From Chitinophaga sp. LS1 (lineage in GTDB: Bacteria > Bacteroidota > Bacteroidia > Chitinophagales > Chitinophagaceae): a stretch of DNA of 64,000 nucleotides. Each line of letters begins with the position of its first letter. Positions within the stretch are counted from its first letter, which is position 1. The position numbers and the translations under genes were made by a program. Where the stretch lies: the NCBI RefSeq assembly GCF_034274695.1, contig NZ_CP128362.1:3040501-3104500 (forward strand), given 5' to 3'. The notes beneath the pieces are model-generated. The model worked only from the letters and a program-made list of their open reading frames with translations, had not been told where the DNA came from and did not search any database. Of this stretch, positions 56,406-64,000 are shown piece after piece.

Positions 56406-57764
56406 ATGAGAACATTACTATTTGCAGGGTTGATTGCGCTGGTGGCAAATACAGGTTGTCATCAGGCAAACAAATCCGCTTCAAAAGACACATTGGTAGA
56501 TACAACATTGACTACCGATTCTATTTTCAACTTAGTAGAGAAGCAAACTTTCGAGTACTTCTGGGATGGGGCAGAGCCGCATAGCGGACTGGCAAGAGAA
56601 CGGTATCATGTGGATGGCGACTATCCGGAGCATGATCAGAATGTGGTGACCACAGGTGGTTCCGGATTCGGTATCATGTCGATCCTGGTAGGTATTGAAA
56701 GAGGGTACATTACCCGTCAGCAAGGGTTTGAGCGTTTATCGCATATTGCTGATTTCCTGGAAAAGGCAGATCGTTTTCATGGTGCATGGCCTCACTGGAT
56801 ATATGGTGAGACTGGTAAGGTAAAGCCTTTCGGACAGAAAGATAATGGAGGAGACCTGGTGGAAACAGCCTTTATGATGCAGGGGTTGCTCTGTGTAAGA
56901 CAGTATTTTGCCAATGGTAATGAGCAGGAAAAAGCACTGTCTGCAAAGATCAATAAACTGTGGGAAGAGGTAGAGTGGAGCTGGTATCGTAATGGTAAAA
57001 ATATACTCTACTGGCATTGGTCACCCACCTATGAATGGCAGATGAATTTTGCTGTGACAGGGTATAATGAATGTCTGATCATGTATGTACTGGCAGCGTC
57101 TTCCCCGACTTATAGCATTCCTGCTGAAGTGTATCATGAAGGATGGGCAAAAGGGGGTAAGATCAGGGACAGTGTAAATGCATATGGATATACACTGAAG
57201 CTGCATCATAACTATGCACGTGAATTAGGTGGTCCGTTGTTCTGGGCGCATTATTCTTATTTAGGCCTGGATCCACATGGATTGAAAGATAAATATGCTG
57301 ATTACTGGGAGCATAATGTAAATCAGGTGTTGATCGACAGAGCATGGTGTATAGAAAATCCCAAACACTTCAAGGGGTATGGTGCTGATAGCTGGGGATT
57401 GACTGCGAGCTATTCTGTGAGTGGCTATGCGGCACATGCACCCGGTAAGGAGACTGACTTAGGAGTGATTTCTCCTACAGCAGCATTGTCTTCTATGCCG
57501 TATACACCGGAGTATTCCAAACAGGCAATGGTACATTGGTATAAGAATTACGAGGGTAAACTGTTTGGTAAGTATGGTTTTTATGATGCATTCAGCGAGA
57601 CTGATCACTGGTATCCGCAGAAGTATCTTGCTATCGATCAGGGTCCGGAAGTGGTGATGATGGAGAATTATAGGAGTGCGTTGTTGTGGAAGTTGTTTAT
57701 GAGCTGCCCTGAAGTGCAGGGCGGGTTGAAGAAACTTGGCTTCGAGAGTCCATATATTAAATAA
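56406..57764 (+). CDS. Glycoamylase-fold (GH144-like) lipoprotein
   Basis: 452 residues, lipobox NTGC (Cys near 19). It shares the motifs of the preceding enzyme throughout (FEYFWDGAEPHSGLARERYH, GSGFGIMSIL, DRFHGAWPHWIYG, GGDLVETAFMMQGLLC, DQGPEVVMMENYRSALLW) but lacks its C-terminal module. An arrangement of two family members is compatible with one endo-acting surface enzyme and one that works on released oligosaccharides; which is which is not readable. One base from the previous gene and ended by a very strong terminator. Confidence 0.88.
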   Translation: MRTLLFAGLIALVANTGCHQANKSASKDTLVDTTLTTDSIFNLVEKQTFEYFWDGAEPHSGLARERYHVDGDYPEHDQNVVTTGGSGFGIMSILVGIERGYITRQQGFERLSHIADFLEKADRFHGAWPHWIYGETGKVKPFGQKDNGGDLVETAFMMQGLLCVRQYFANGNEQEKALSAKINKLWEEVEWSWYRNGKNILYWHWSPTYEWQMNFAVTGYNECLIMYVLAASSPTYSIPAEVYHEGWAKGGKIRDSVNAYGYTLKLHHNYARELGGPLFWAHYSYLGLDPHGLKDKYADYWEHNVNQVLIDRAWCIENPKHFKGYGADSWGLTASYSVSGYAAHAPGKETDLGVISPTAALSSMPYTPEYSKQAMVHWYKNYEGKLFGKYGFYDAFSETDHWYPQKYLAIDQGPEVVMMENYRSALLWKLFMSCPEVQGGLKKLGFESPYIK

Positions 57765-57807
57765 ACAAAATGGCCGGCCTTTCGGCCGGCCATTTTGTTT
57801 ATTTAAT
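57756..57807. terminator. Very strong bidirectional terminator
   Basis: A perfect 24-bp stem (57756-57779 with 57784-57807) around TTTC, GC-rich at the tip (GGCCGGCC) and AT-rich at the base on both sides. It overlaps the stop codon of the preceding gene. Confidence 0.93.
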
Positions 57808-57825
57808 TGAAAATTCTTTTTCGCA

Positions 57826-58032
57826 TCAACATACACGACCCATCACCCCTGCTTTATCCCCTAACTGAGACAACCTTAACTTCGTATCATTATTCCCCAA
57901 ACTCAAACTAAACTTCTTTATCGCGCTCTTCACCGGCAGGTACAAACTATCACCTGTCGCCGCTATACTGATGGGAATAAAATGGCGTCCGGAATATGGT
58001 GGGATGCGGCACAGTAACCCGTTCTGCCACAC
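57826..58032 (-). pseudogene. Possible C-terminal gene remnant
   Basis: A 68-codon open frame in an otherwise gene-free gap, next to a bidirectional terminator that would suit a minus-strand gene. PPYSGRHFIPISIAATGDSL and KKFSLSLGNNDTKLRLSQLG read like the last beta strands of a secreted protein, but there is no signal peptide, promoter or longer body upstream. It may be what is left after deletion of a larger gene. I do not recognise the family. Confidence 0.3.
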
Positions 58033-58113
58033 ATCACACAGATTACGAATAGTAAATAAAAAGTATTATACTTATAGCCTATCGTTAATTTGTTAAGCAA
58101 TTCAATTTAAATT

Positions 58114-60036
58114 ATGACTACAGCACGATTGTTAGATTTTAGGTTAAGGTTGCTCTTATCAAGGAGCGGATTAATTCTTTTCTTTGCCCTGATAATGGTT
58201 CGTACCTATGCTAATGATGGAAGAATCAAAATCATCCCTGAGCCAGTGAAGGTGACGGAACAAAGTGGGGAATTTACGCTGGATAATGGAACTGTATTAT
58301 CCCTCTCTGATAGCAAATTAAAGGAAACAGCAGACTGGTTCACTACCAGGCTAAAAGCCAGTACTGGTTATGATCTGAAACGCAGTAATAGCGGAAAGAA
58401 AAGTATCCGTCTTGAGCTGAATGCAAAAGCGGACGATGCGATTGGCGAGGAAGGCTATACCCTGAAGGTAACTCCTTCTGAAGTAGTGCTGAAAGCCAAT
58501 ACCACCTCCGGTATCTTTTACGGTTTGCAGACTATCCTGCAACTGTTGCCTCCCGATATCGAAAGCCAGTCAGTAAAGAACGTAGCCTGGACGATGCCCT
58601 GCGCTGATATTCTCGACTATCCCCGTTTTGGATGGAGAGGATTGATGCTGGACGTATCCCGTCACTTCTTTACCAAGGAAGAAGTAAAGCAGTTCATGGA
58701 CGAGATGATCCGCTATAAATACAATACCCTGCACCTACACCTTGCGGATGATGAGGGATGGCGTATCGAGATCAAGAGTCTGCCCGAACTGACGAAGGTA
58801 GGCGCGTGGAGAGTACCACGCACGGGTCGCTGGGGTAAACTGCCAGCAGACCTGGCCAATGAGAAAGCGACTGATGGCGGTTTCTATACTCAGGAGGATA
58901 TTAAGGAACTGCTGAAATATGCAGCTGCCAGAGGTATCACTATCTTACCTGAAATAGATGTGCCGGCACATAGCCTGGCTATGATCGCATCTTATCCTAA
59001 TCTCTCCTGCACACAACTACCTTACAAGGTAAATGCAGGCCGCGAGTTCTACACCCGCGAAGACAATGTACTTTGCGTAGGCAACGACAGTATCTTCACC
59101 GTATTAGACAAAGTGTTCACTGAACTCGCTGCATTATTCCCTTCCAAATACATTCACGTAGGGGGAGACGAAGCATACAAAGGTTTCTGGAAAACCTGCC
59201 CCAGATGTAAGGCCAGGATGGAACATGAGCATCTGAAAGATGTAGACGAACTGCAGAGCTATTTCGTTAAGAGAATGGAGACCATGCTCAAAGCAAAAGG
59301 TAAAAAGATGATCGGGTGGGACGAGATCCTGGAAGGTGGTCTGGCGCCTGAAGCAACCGTGATGAGCTGGAGAGGCATGAGTGGTGGTATCACCGCTGCC
59401 AAAATGAATCATCATGTAGTAATGACGCCATGGGACTTTGTATACCTGGATCTGTATCAGGGTGAGCAGTCTGCAGAGCCACCTACCTATGGTATGTGCC
59501 GCCTGTCTGATTCTTACAACTACGATCCCGTACCTGACAGCGTAGATGAAAAATACATACTGGGTGGTCAGGGCAACCTCTGGACAGAATCAGTTCCCGT
59601 GTTCCGCCATGTAGAATACATGACATGGCCGCGTTCTATCGCGCTCTCCGAAGTATACTGGAGCCCTAAGGCAAAAAGGAACTGGGATGACTTCATTCCA
59701 AGACTGGAAGATAACTTCAAAAGACTGGATGCCGCGGATATCAAGTATGCCCGCAGCGTATACAATGTGATCTTCAGGCCGGTGAGAATTAATCGTTACG
59801 ATTATGAAATCAACCTGGCGACTGAGATCAAAGGACTGGATCTGTATTACAGCTTTGATAATACCAACCCTGATGCACATTATCCAAAATATACGGGTCA
59901 GCCCCTCAGGTGGCCTGTAGGTGCCAATATCCTGAAAGTGATCACCTATCGCAACGGCAAGCCGGTAGGCGCACAGGTAGATATCACCAAAGAAGACCTG
60001 GCTAAGCGGCTGGATGAGAAACGTCACGTATATTAA
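58114..60036 (+). CDS. Beta-N-acetylhexosaminidase (GH20)
   Basis: 640 residues. Membrane-like signal (about 16-34), GH20b domain (IKIIPEPVKVTEQSGEFTL), catalytic barrel starting DYPRFGWRGLMLDVSRHFF, catalytic pair D352/E353 in HVGGDEAYKGFW, WDEILEGGLAPEATVMSWRG, and a C-terminal chitobiase-like beta domain (YSFDNTNPDAHYPKYTGQPL). It removes terminal GlcNAc or GalNAc from chitin oligomers or glycans in the periplasm. It is separated from the upstream locus by the terminator and is not clearly part of it. Confidence 0.93.
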   Translation: MTTARLLDFRLRLLLSRSGLILFFALIMVRTYANDGRIKIIPEPVKVTEQSGEFTLDNGTVLSLSDSKLKETADWFTTRLKASTGYDLKRSNSGKKSIRLELNAKADDAIGEEGYTLKVTPSEVVLKANTTSGIFYGLQTILQLLPPDIESQSVKNVAWTMPCADILDYPRFGWRGLMLDVSRHFFTKEEVKQFMDEMIRYKYNTLHLHLADDEGWRIEIKSLPELTKVGAWRVPRTGRWGKLPADLANEKATDGGFYTQEDIKELLKYAAARGITILPEIDVPAHSLAMIASYPNLSCTQLPYKVNAGREFYTREDNVLCVGNDSIFTVLDKVFTELAALFPSKYIHVGGDEAYKGFWKTCPRCKARMEHEHLKDVDELQSYFVKRMETMLKAKGKKMIGWDEILEGGLAPEATVMSWRGMSGGITAAKMNHHVVMTPWDFVYLDLYQGEQSAEPPTYGMCRLSDSYNYDPVPDSVDEKYILGGQGNLWTESVPVFRHVEYMTWPRSIALSEVYWSPKAKRNWDDFIPRLEDNFKRLDAADIKYARSVYNVIFRPVRINRYDYEINLATEIKGLDLYYSFDNTNPDAHYPKYTGQPLRWPVGANILKVITYRNGKPVGAQVDITKEDLAKRLDEKRHVY

Positions 60037-60444
60037 TGTAAAGCACGATATCCGGTGTGTAATGGAACAGGTCAATCGGCCGTAAATCTGTCCCGCTGAA
60101 AGGAAACTTATTTTAAGGGCCTTTTCACCTCCCAGGACAAGAGTTGTACTGCTATTAACTATTAAATCAAAAAATGAGGGTGATGCTGTAGGCGTCACCC
60201 TCATTTTTTGTATAATTTTCCATCCCCCCACCAATTATTCCATCCCCAAAAATGTCAATTATTCCATGCAATAGTACTATTCTACATTTTTTATTATCTG
60301 GCACCACTCTAACTTAGCCTTACTGATACAATAGCACATTTTCTGACTGTAATTAAGCGCCGGGGGATAAAAATTCCAGATCATCTAAATTCCAATATCG
60401 ACCAAAATGTAGCATTCCACAAAATGCCCTGAAATATCGTTGTT
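60037..60444. other. Intergenic region after the GH20 gene
   Basis: Contains the terminator at 60168-60210 and two copies of AATTATTCCAT 24 bp apart (60233-60243, 60257-60267). A distant inverted pair, CTACATTTT near 60291 and AAAATGTAG near 60404, flanks the rest. No gene is seen. Confidence 0.5.
60168..60210. terminator. Terminator after the GH20 gene
   Basis: A 16-bp stem (60168-60183 with 60195-60210), core ATGAGGGTGA/TCACCCTCAT, with A and T runs on both sides. Confidence 0.88.
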
Positions 60445-62625
60445 ATGAAAATACTCTTCCGAAGATCCCTGGTCTTTGGTGTGGGATTCCTTTTGCTTGC
60501 CATCACCGCCTGCAGAAAAAAGGAGTTCGATGCCTACTATGGACGTCCCGATTGGTTGGCACAACCAATATACCAGCAACTTGAAGCCCGCAAAAACTTC
60601 ACCCATTTGCTTGCTACCATCGACAAAGCAGGCTACAAAGACATTCTTGGCAAAGCCGGTTACTGGACCTTTTTTGCACCTACTGATTCCGCTTTTGAAA
60701 ACTACTTCAAAGCCAACGGCCTCAGTGGTGACGACGCTATCGACTCTGCCCACGCCAGAAGGATCGTAGCCTACGAGCTGGTATATAATGCGTATAGAAA
60801 AGAACAGCTGGTGGATCAACAGACAAGCGCAGGGCCGGATACCAACCAGGCCTTTAAGCGCAAAACCGCTTATTACGACTGGGTATATGCTGAAAATGGC
60901 CGGCTACTCATCGCTGCCAATAGAAATGGTACCTACGCTACCAATGATAATAATAACAAGAACATTCCTTACTTCATAGATGGATTCCTGTCGCAAAATG
61001 GACTTAGTGCTGCTGACTATAATTACTTCTATCCCGGTGCCTTTTATAGTGGCTTCAATGTAGCAGATGCAAAAGTACTGGAAGCCGATATCCCCGCTGA
61101 AAACGGCATTATCCACACCATTGATAAAGTCATCACCCCGCTGGACAACCTGGAAAGGTACCTCGCTTCAAATCCCAACTACAGTGAGTTTCGTAGTCTG
61201 TTGGAAAAGCTTGTTACCTATCAGTCCAATGCCGATATCACACATCGTAATATGGTGCTGACCGGCGATGCAGATTCTGTATTTGTAAAAGTATATAGTG
61301 CGGCCCTGGCATTCTCACCAAACAATGAGAACTACCTGGCCTCCGGCACCGATGCGCAGAAGTCAGGCTGGACGCTGGTCGTACCTACCAATGATGTGCT
61401 CATACCTTACGAAAAAAAGATCCTTGAATTCTACCAGACTTTTGAAGCAGCACCCCCTTCCGTACTCACGAACCTGCTGAATGCACACATGTGGCAGACA
61501 GCCGTATGGCCAAATAAAATGAGTCATACCACGAATAGTCAGCAGGAGGTACCCACCTTCACCCAATCGAATATTGTGGACAAAAAGGTATTAAGTAATG
61601 GGTTCTTTTATGGTATTAATGCTGTGCAGGATGCCAATGTATTCAGAACGATTTATGCCAAGGCTTTTCTCGATCCGAACTATTCACTCATGACCCGTGC
61701 ACTGGATGCTGACCTGAAATATTCCATCATCAACCCCAGCATCAGTTATACCATGTTCATGATGCCGGACAATCTGTTGCGTGCCGCCGGATACGATTGG
61801 AGCTCTGAAAGAAATGACTGGTCTTACCTCGCATCCGGTAGTAGTATCCAATATGGTTCCGGTGCCATGGACAGGGTATACCGCATATTACAAACCTCCA
61901 TCCTCACCACCAATAATGGTGAAATGGACGACCTCTCCGGTGAAGGTATCATGGAAGCATGGAATGGTGAATACATCAAATATAAAAACAACACCGTATG
62001 GGCCAGCGGTAATGCAGATGCCGGCACCGTATTGCATATCAACAGCATCGGCAAAGCCGCCAATGGACAAGTCTTTTACACAGATGGGCTGCTTACTTTC
62101 ACTGAGAACACCATCGGTTACCACCTGGAAAAACTCGCTACCAACGATCCTGCTGGCTTCAACAGTTTCTTCCAGTACCTGAAGAATTCTACGCTGTGGA
62201 CCGCCGCCACCAAGGATATCGTTGGCACAGTACCGGGTACCAGCTACACCATTTTTGTACCTGTGAACAGTGCCATTACACAGGCGGTGCAGGACGGGGT
62301 ATTACCAGGTGATAAAACCACCGGCACACCTAATTATACCCCCACTACTGATGCGGATAAAGACAAGGTGGTCCAGTTTATCAACTTCCACATCCTGAAC
62401 CGCAACACTGTAGTACCTGATGGTAAAAAGGAAGGCGCTTTTGAAACATTGATGAAGACCAGCGATGGCGACCTCTCTTTCATATTTATCAACAGTCAGC
62501 ATCCCAATAGTATGGAGCTCAGAGATTCATACAATGATATTGCCTACCTGGATTACACACGTAGCAACAACCTCTCTGCCCGTACTGTCATCCACGCCAT
62601 TACCCACTACCTCAGAGGGAAATAA
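60445..62625 (+). CDS. Lipoprotein with four fasciclin (FAS1) domains
   Basis: 726 residues. Lipobox ITAC (Cys near 17). FAS1-like units begin near residues 45 (NFTHLLATIDKAGYKDIL, WTFFAPTDSAFENYF), 234 (YSEFRSLLEKLV), 413 and 565 (FNSFFQYLKNSTLWTAATKD, TIFVPVNSAI), the first and last being the clearest. FAS1 domains mediate adhesion or ligand binding. Ten bases ahead of a SusC-type gene, it likely belongs to that uptake system as a surface lipoprotein. Confidence 0.88.
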   Translation: MKILFRRSLVFGVGFLLLAITACRKKEFDAYYGRPDWLAQPIYQQLEARKNFTHLLATIDKAGYKDILGKAGYWTFFAPTDSAFENYFKANGLSGDDAIDSAHARRIVAYELVYNAYRKEQLVDQQTSAGPDTNQAFKRKTAYYDWVYAENGRLLIAANRNGTYATNDNNNKNIPYFIDGFLSQNGLSAADYNYFYPGAFYSGFNVADAKVLEADIPAENGIIHTIDKVITPLDNLERYLASNPNYSEFRSLLEKLVTYQSNADITHRNMVLTGDADSVFVKVYSAALAFSPNNENYLASGTDAQKSGWTLVVPTNDVLIPYEKKILEFYQTFEAAPPSVLTNLLNAHMWQTAVWPNKMSHTTNSQQEVPTFTQSNIVDKKVLSNGFFYGINAVQDANVFRTIYAKAFLDPNYSLMTRALDADLKYSIINPSISYTMFMMPDNLLRAAGYDWSSERNDWSYLASGSSIQYGSGAMDRVYRILQTSILTTNNGEMDDLSGEGIMEAWNGEYIKYKNNTVWASGNADAGTVLHINSIGKAANGQVFYTDGLLTFTENTIGYHLEKLATNDPAGFNSFFQYLKNSTLWTAATKDIVGTVPGTSYTIFVPVNSAITQAVQDGVLPGDKTTGTPNYTPTTDADKDKVVQFINFHILNRNTVVPDGKKEGAFETLMKTSDGDLSFIFINSQHPNSMELRDSYNDIAYLDYTRSNNLSARTVIHAITHYLRGK

Positions 62626-62634
62626 AAAACTGTT

Positions 62635-64000
62635 ATGAACAAACTACTGTTTATCATCTGTCTTTTATACAGCGCTGCACTGTTCGCCCGCCAGGAACAG
62701 TTACCACAAAAGAAAACCATTCGTGGAAAGGTAACAGATGCCACTACCCACCTGCCGGTGATTGGCGCCTCAGTGGTAGAGCTGGACAAGGATAAGCGTA
62801 CGGTAACAGGTGTAGCCACCAATATAGATGGCAATTTCGCCATTCGTGTCGCTGATTTACAACACCAGCTCTCCGTATCTTTTATCAGCTATAAAACCAT
62901 CATACAGGGCATCAATGGGCGTAATACTATCAACGTACAGCTCCAACCCAATACCCGTGATCTGAACGAATTCAATGTCGTTGCACGGCAAACGGTGAAC
63001 AATGGTACTGGTATGAATATCGAAGCGCGCAACTCTACGCTGGCCACTGCCACCATTCAGGCAAAGGAACTGGAAGAACTCTCCGCTGCCTCTATCGATC
63101 AGGCTTTGCAGGGAAGGCTGCCCGGTGTGGATATCGGTACCACCTCCGGTGACCCCGGTGCAGGCATGTCTATCCGTATTCGAGGTACAGCTTCCATCAA
63201 TGGATCTGCGAATCCACTGATCGTATTGGATGGAATGCCTTATGATACAGAAGTACCTTCTGATTTTAACTTTGGCAGTGCAGATGAACAGGGTTATGCA
63301 CAATTGCTCAACATTGCTCCCTCTGATATCAAAGAGATCACTGTGTTGAAAGATGCTGCTGCAACGGCTGTATGGGGCTCCCGCGCGGCGAATGGTGTAC
63401 TGATCATCACGACTAAAAGAGGGATGGTAGGCAGGCCTGCCATCACGTATAATTTCAAAGGTACCTTTGGTAAGCAACCCCGCAATATTCCGCTCCTGAA
63501 TGGCGATCAGTATTCTACCCTCATACCTGAAGAAATTGCAAACACCAATGGGCTGCCGCTGAACATCAATGTGAATAAAGAATTCCTCTACGATCCATCC
63601 GATCCATACTGGTATTACAATTATAGTAACAATACGGATTGGGTAAAGGCCATCACCCGTATCGGCTATTCACAGGATCATAATATTTCTATGACCGGCG
63701 GTGGTGAAAAAGCCCGCTACTACGCATCCATCGGCTACTTCGACCAGAAAGGAACGACGAAAGGTACCGCATTGACAAGGATCACATCCAAAATTAACCT
63801 GGACTACAACGTATCCAACCGTATTCGTTTCCGTTCAGACATTACCTACACACATGTGGATAACCACCTGAATTATGTTCCTGACAAAGACTACCAGGTA
63901 CGCGGTATCGCTTATACCAAAATGCCGAATATGGCCATCTATGAATATGATGAATATGGTAATGTGACACCGAATTACCTGTCGCCTGCTTCCAACATAC
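62635..64000 (+). CDS. SusC/RagA-type TonB-dependent transporter, N-terminal part
   Basis: Open from ATG 62635 to the window end (455 codons), cut by the edge. Signal peptide (MNKLLFIICLLYSAALFARQ), CarboxypepD_reg-like domain (TIRGKVTDATTHLPVIGASV), SusC plug (LEELSAASIDQALQGRLPGV, ITVLKDAAATAVWGSRAANG, VLIITTKRG) and the start of the barrel (SMTGGGEKARYYASIGYFDQ). Ten bases after the fasciclin gene, so probably one operon; a SusD gene would be expected beyond the window. Confidence 0.93.
   Translation, partial: MNKLLFIICLLYSAALFARQEQLPQKKTIRGKVTDATTHLPVIGASVVELDKDKRTVTGVATNIDGNFAIRVADLQHQLSVSFISYKTIIQGINGRNTINVQLQPNTRDLNEFNVVARQTVNNGTGMNIEARNSTLATATIQAKELEELSAASIDQALQGRLPGVDIGTTSGDPGAGMSIRIRGTASINGSANPLIVLDGMPYDTEVPSDFNFGSADEQGYAQLLNIAPSDIKEITVLKDAAATAVWGSRAANGVLIITTKRGMVGRPAITYNFKGTFGKQPRNIPLLNGDQYSTLIPEEIANTNGLPLNINVNKEFLYDPSDPYWYYNYSNNTDWVKAITRIGYSQDHNISMTGGGEKARYYASIGYFDQKGTTKGTALTRITSKINLDYNVSNRIRFRSDITYTHVDNHLNYVPDKDYQVRGIAYTKMPNMAIYEYDEYGNVTPNYLSPASNI

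Overview
The window looks like chromosomal DNA of a Bacteroidota species close to Chitinophaga (Chitinophagaceae). The reasons are: promoters of the TTTG/TAnnTTTG type, A-rich starts without Shine-Dalgarno sequences, SusC/SusD pairs, a FecR/ECF-sigma/TonB-receptor system, many short-leader lipoproteins, and a pair of glycoamylase-fold (GH144-like) enzymes of a kind known from Chitinophaga. The species call is an inference; no 16S gene is present.

Layout. (1) 1-7026: the tail of one RDD protein, a second RDD gene, and a tightly coupled operon SpoIIM-like / DUF4129 / DUF4350 / MoxR ATPase / DUF58, then an unknown secreted protein. (2) 7027-8899: a spacer built on an 11-bp repeat lattice, then nitronate monooxygenase and riboflavin synthase. 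(3) 9028-33809: the translation/transcription core: rpsU, xerC, hpf, tRNA-Thr/Tyr/Gly/Thr, a tRNA-like remnant, tuf, tRNA-Trp, secE, nusG, then rplK-rplA-rplJ-rplL-rpoB-rpoC. The tRNA order and tuf neighbourhood match the ancient tufB operon known from E. coli. Between nusG and rplK lie about 8.9 kb holding a two-component system, a TolC/adaptor/RND-pump metal-efflux operon and a DUF1579 gene. nusG has its own terminator and rplK its own promoter on either side. (4) 33896-36925: a DUF4397-like lipoprotein, an OmpH/Skp-like lipoprotein and an amino-acid permease. (5) 37370-46876: a possible small RNA, a FecR anti-sigma factor, a TonB receptor with an STN signalling domain, three lipoproteins (one abundant-looking beta-helix protein and a short relative of it), then on the other strand an S41 protease and an ECF sigma factor. 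(6) 47002-49615: DUF4254 protein, GT9 glycosyltransferase, tRNA-Gln, nitrilase-family hydrolase. (7) 50288-57764: a polysaccharide utilisation locus with SusC, SusD and two glycoamylase-fold enzymes, probably acting on a beta-glucan. (8) 58114-64000: a GH20 hexosaminidase, a four-domain fasciclin lipoprotein and the start of another SusC-type receptor cut by the window end.

How it fits together. Housekeeping gene expression dominates the left half; the right half is outer-membrane nutrient capture. The most unusual points are the metal-efflux block splitting the nusG/rplK junction, a tRNA-like element in the tuf leader, a 200-bp lattice of 11-bp units, several genes whose -7 promoter box lies 3-4 nt before the start codon (apparently leaderless mRNAs), and the sigma/FecR/TonB-receptor/beta-helix locus, whose sigma and anti-sigma genes are about 8 kb apart on opposite strands. 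No rRNA, CRISPR array, complete insertion sequence or prophage was seen.
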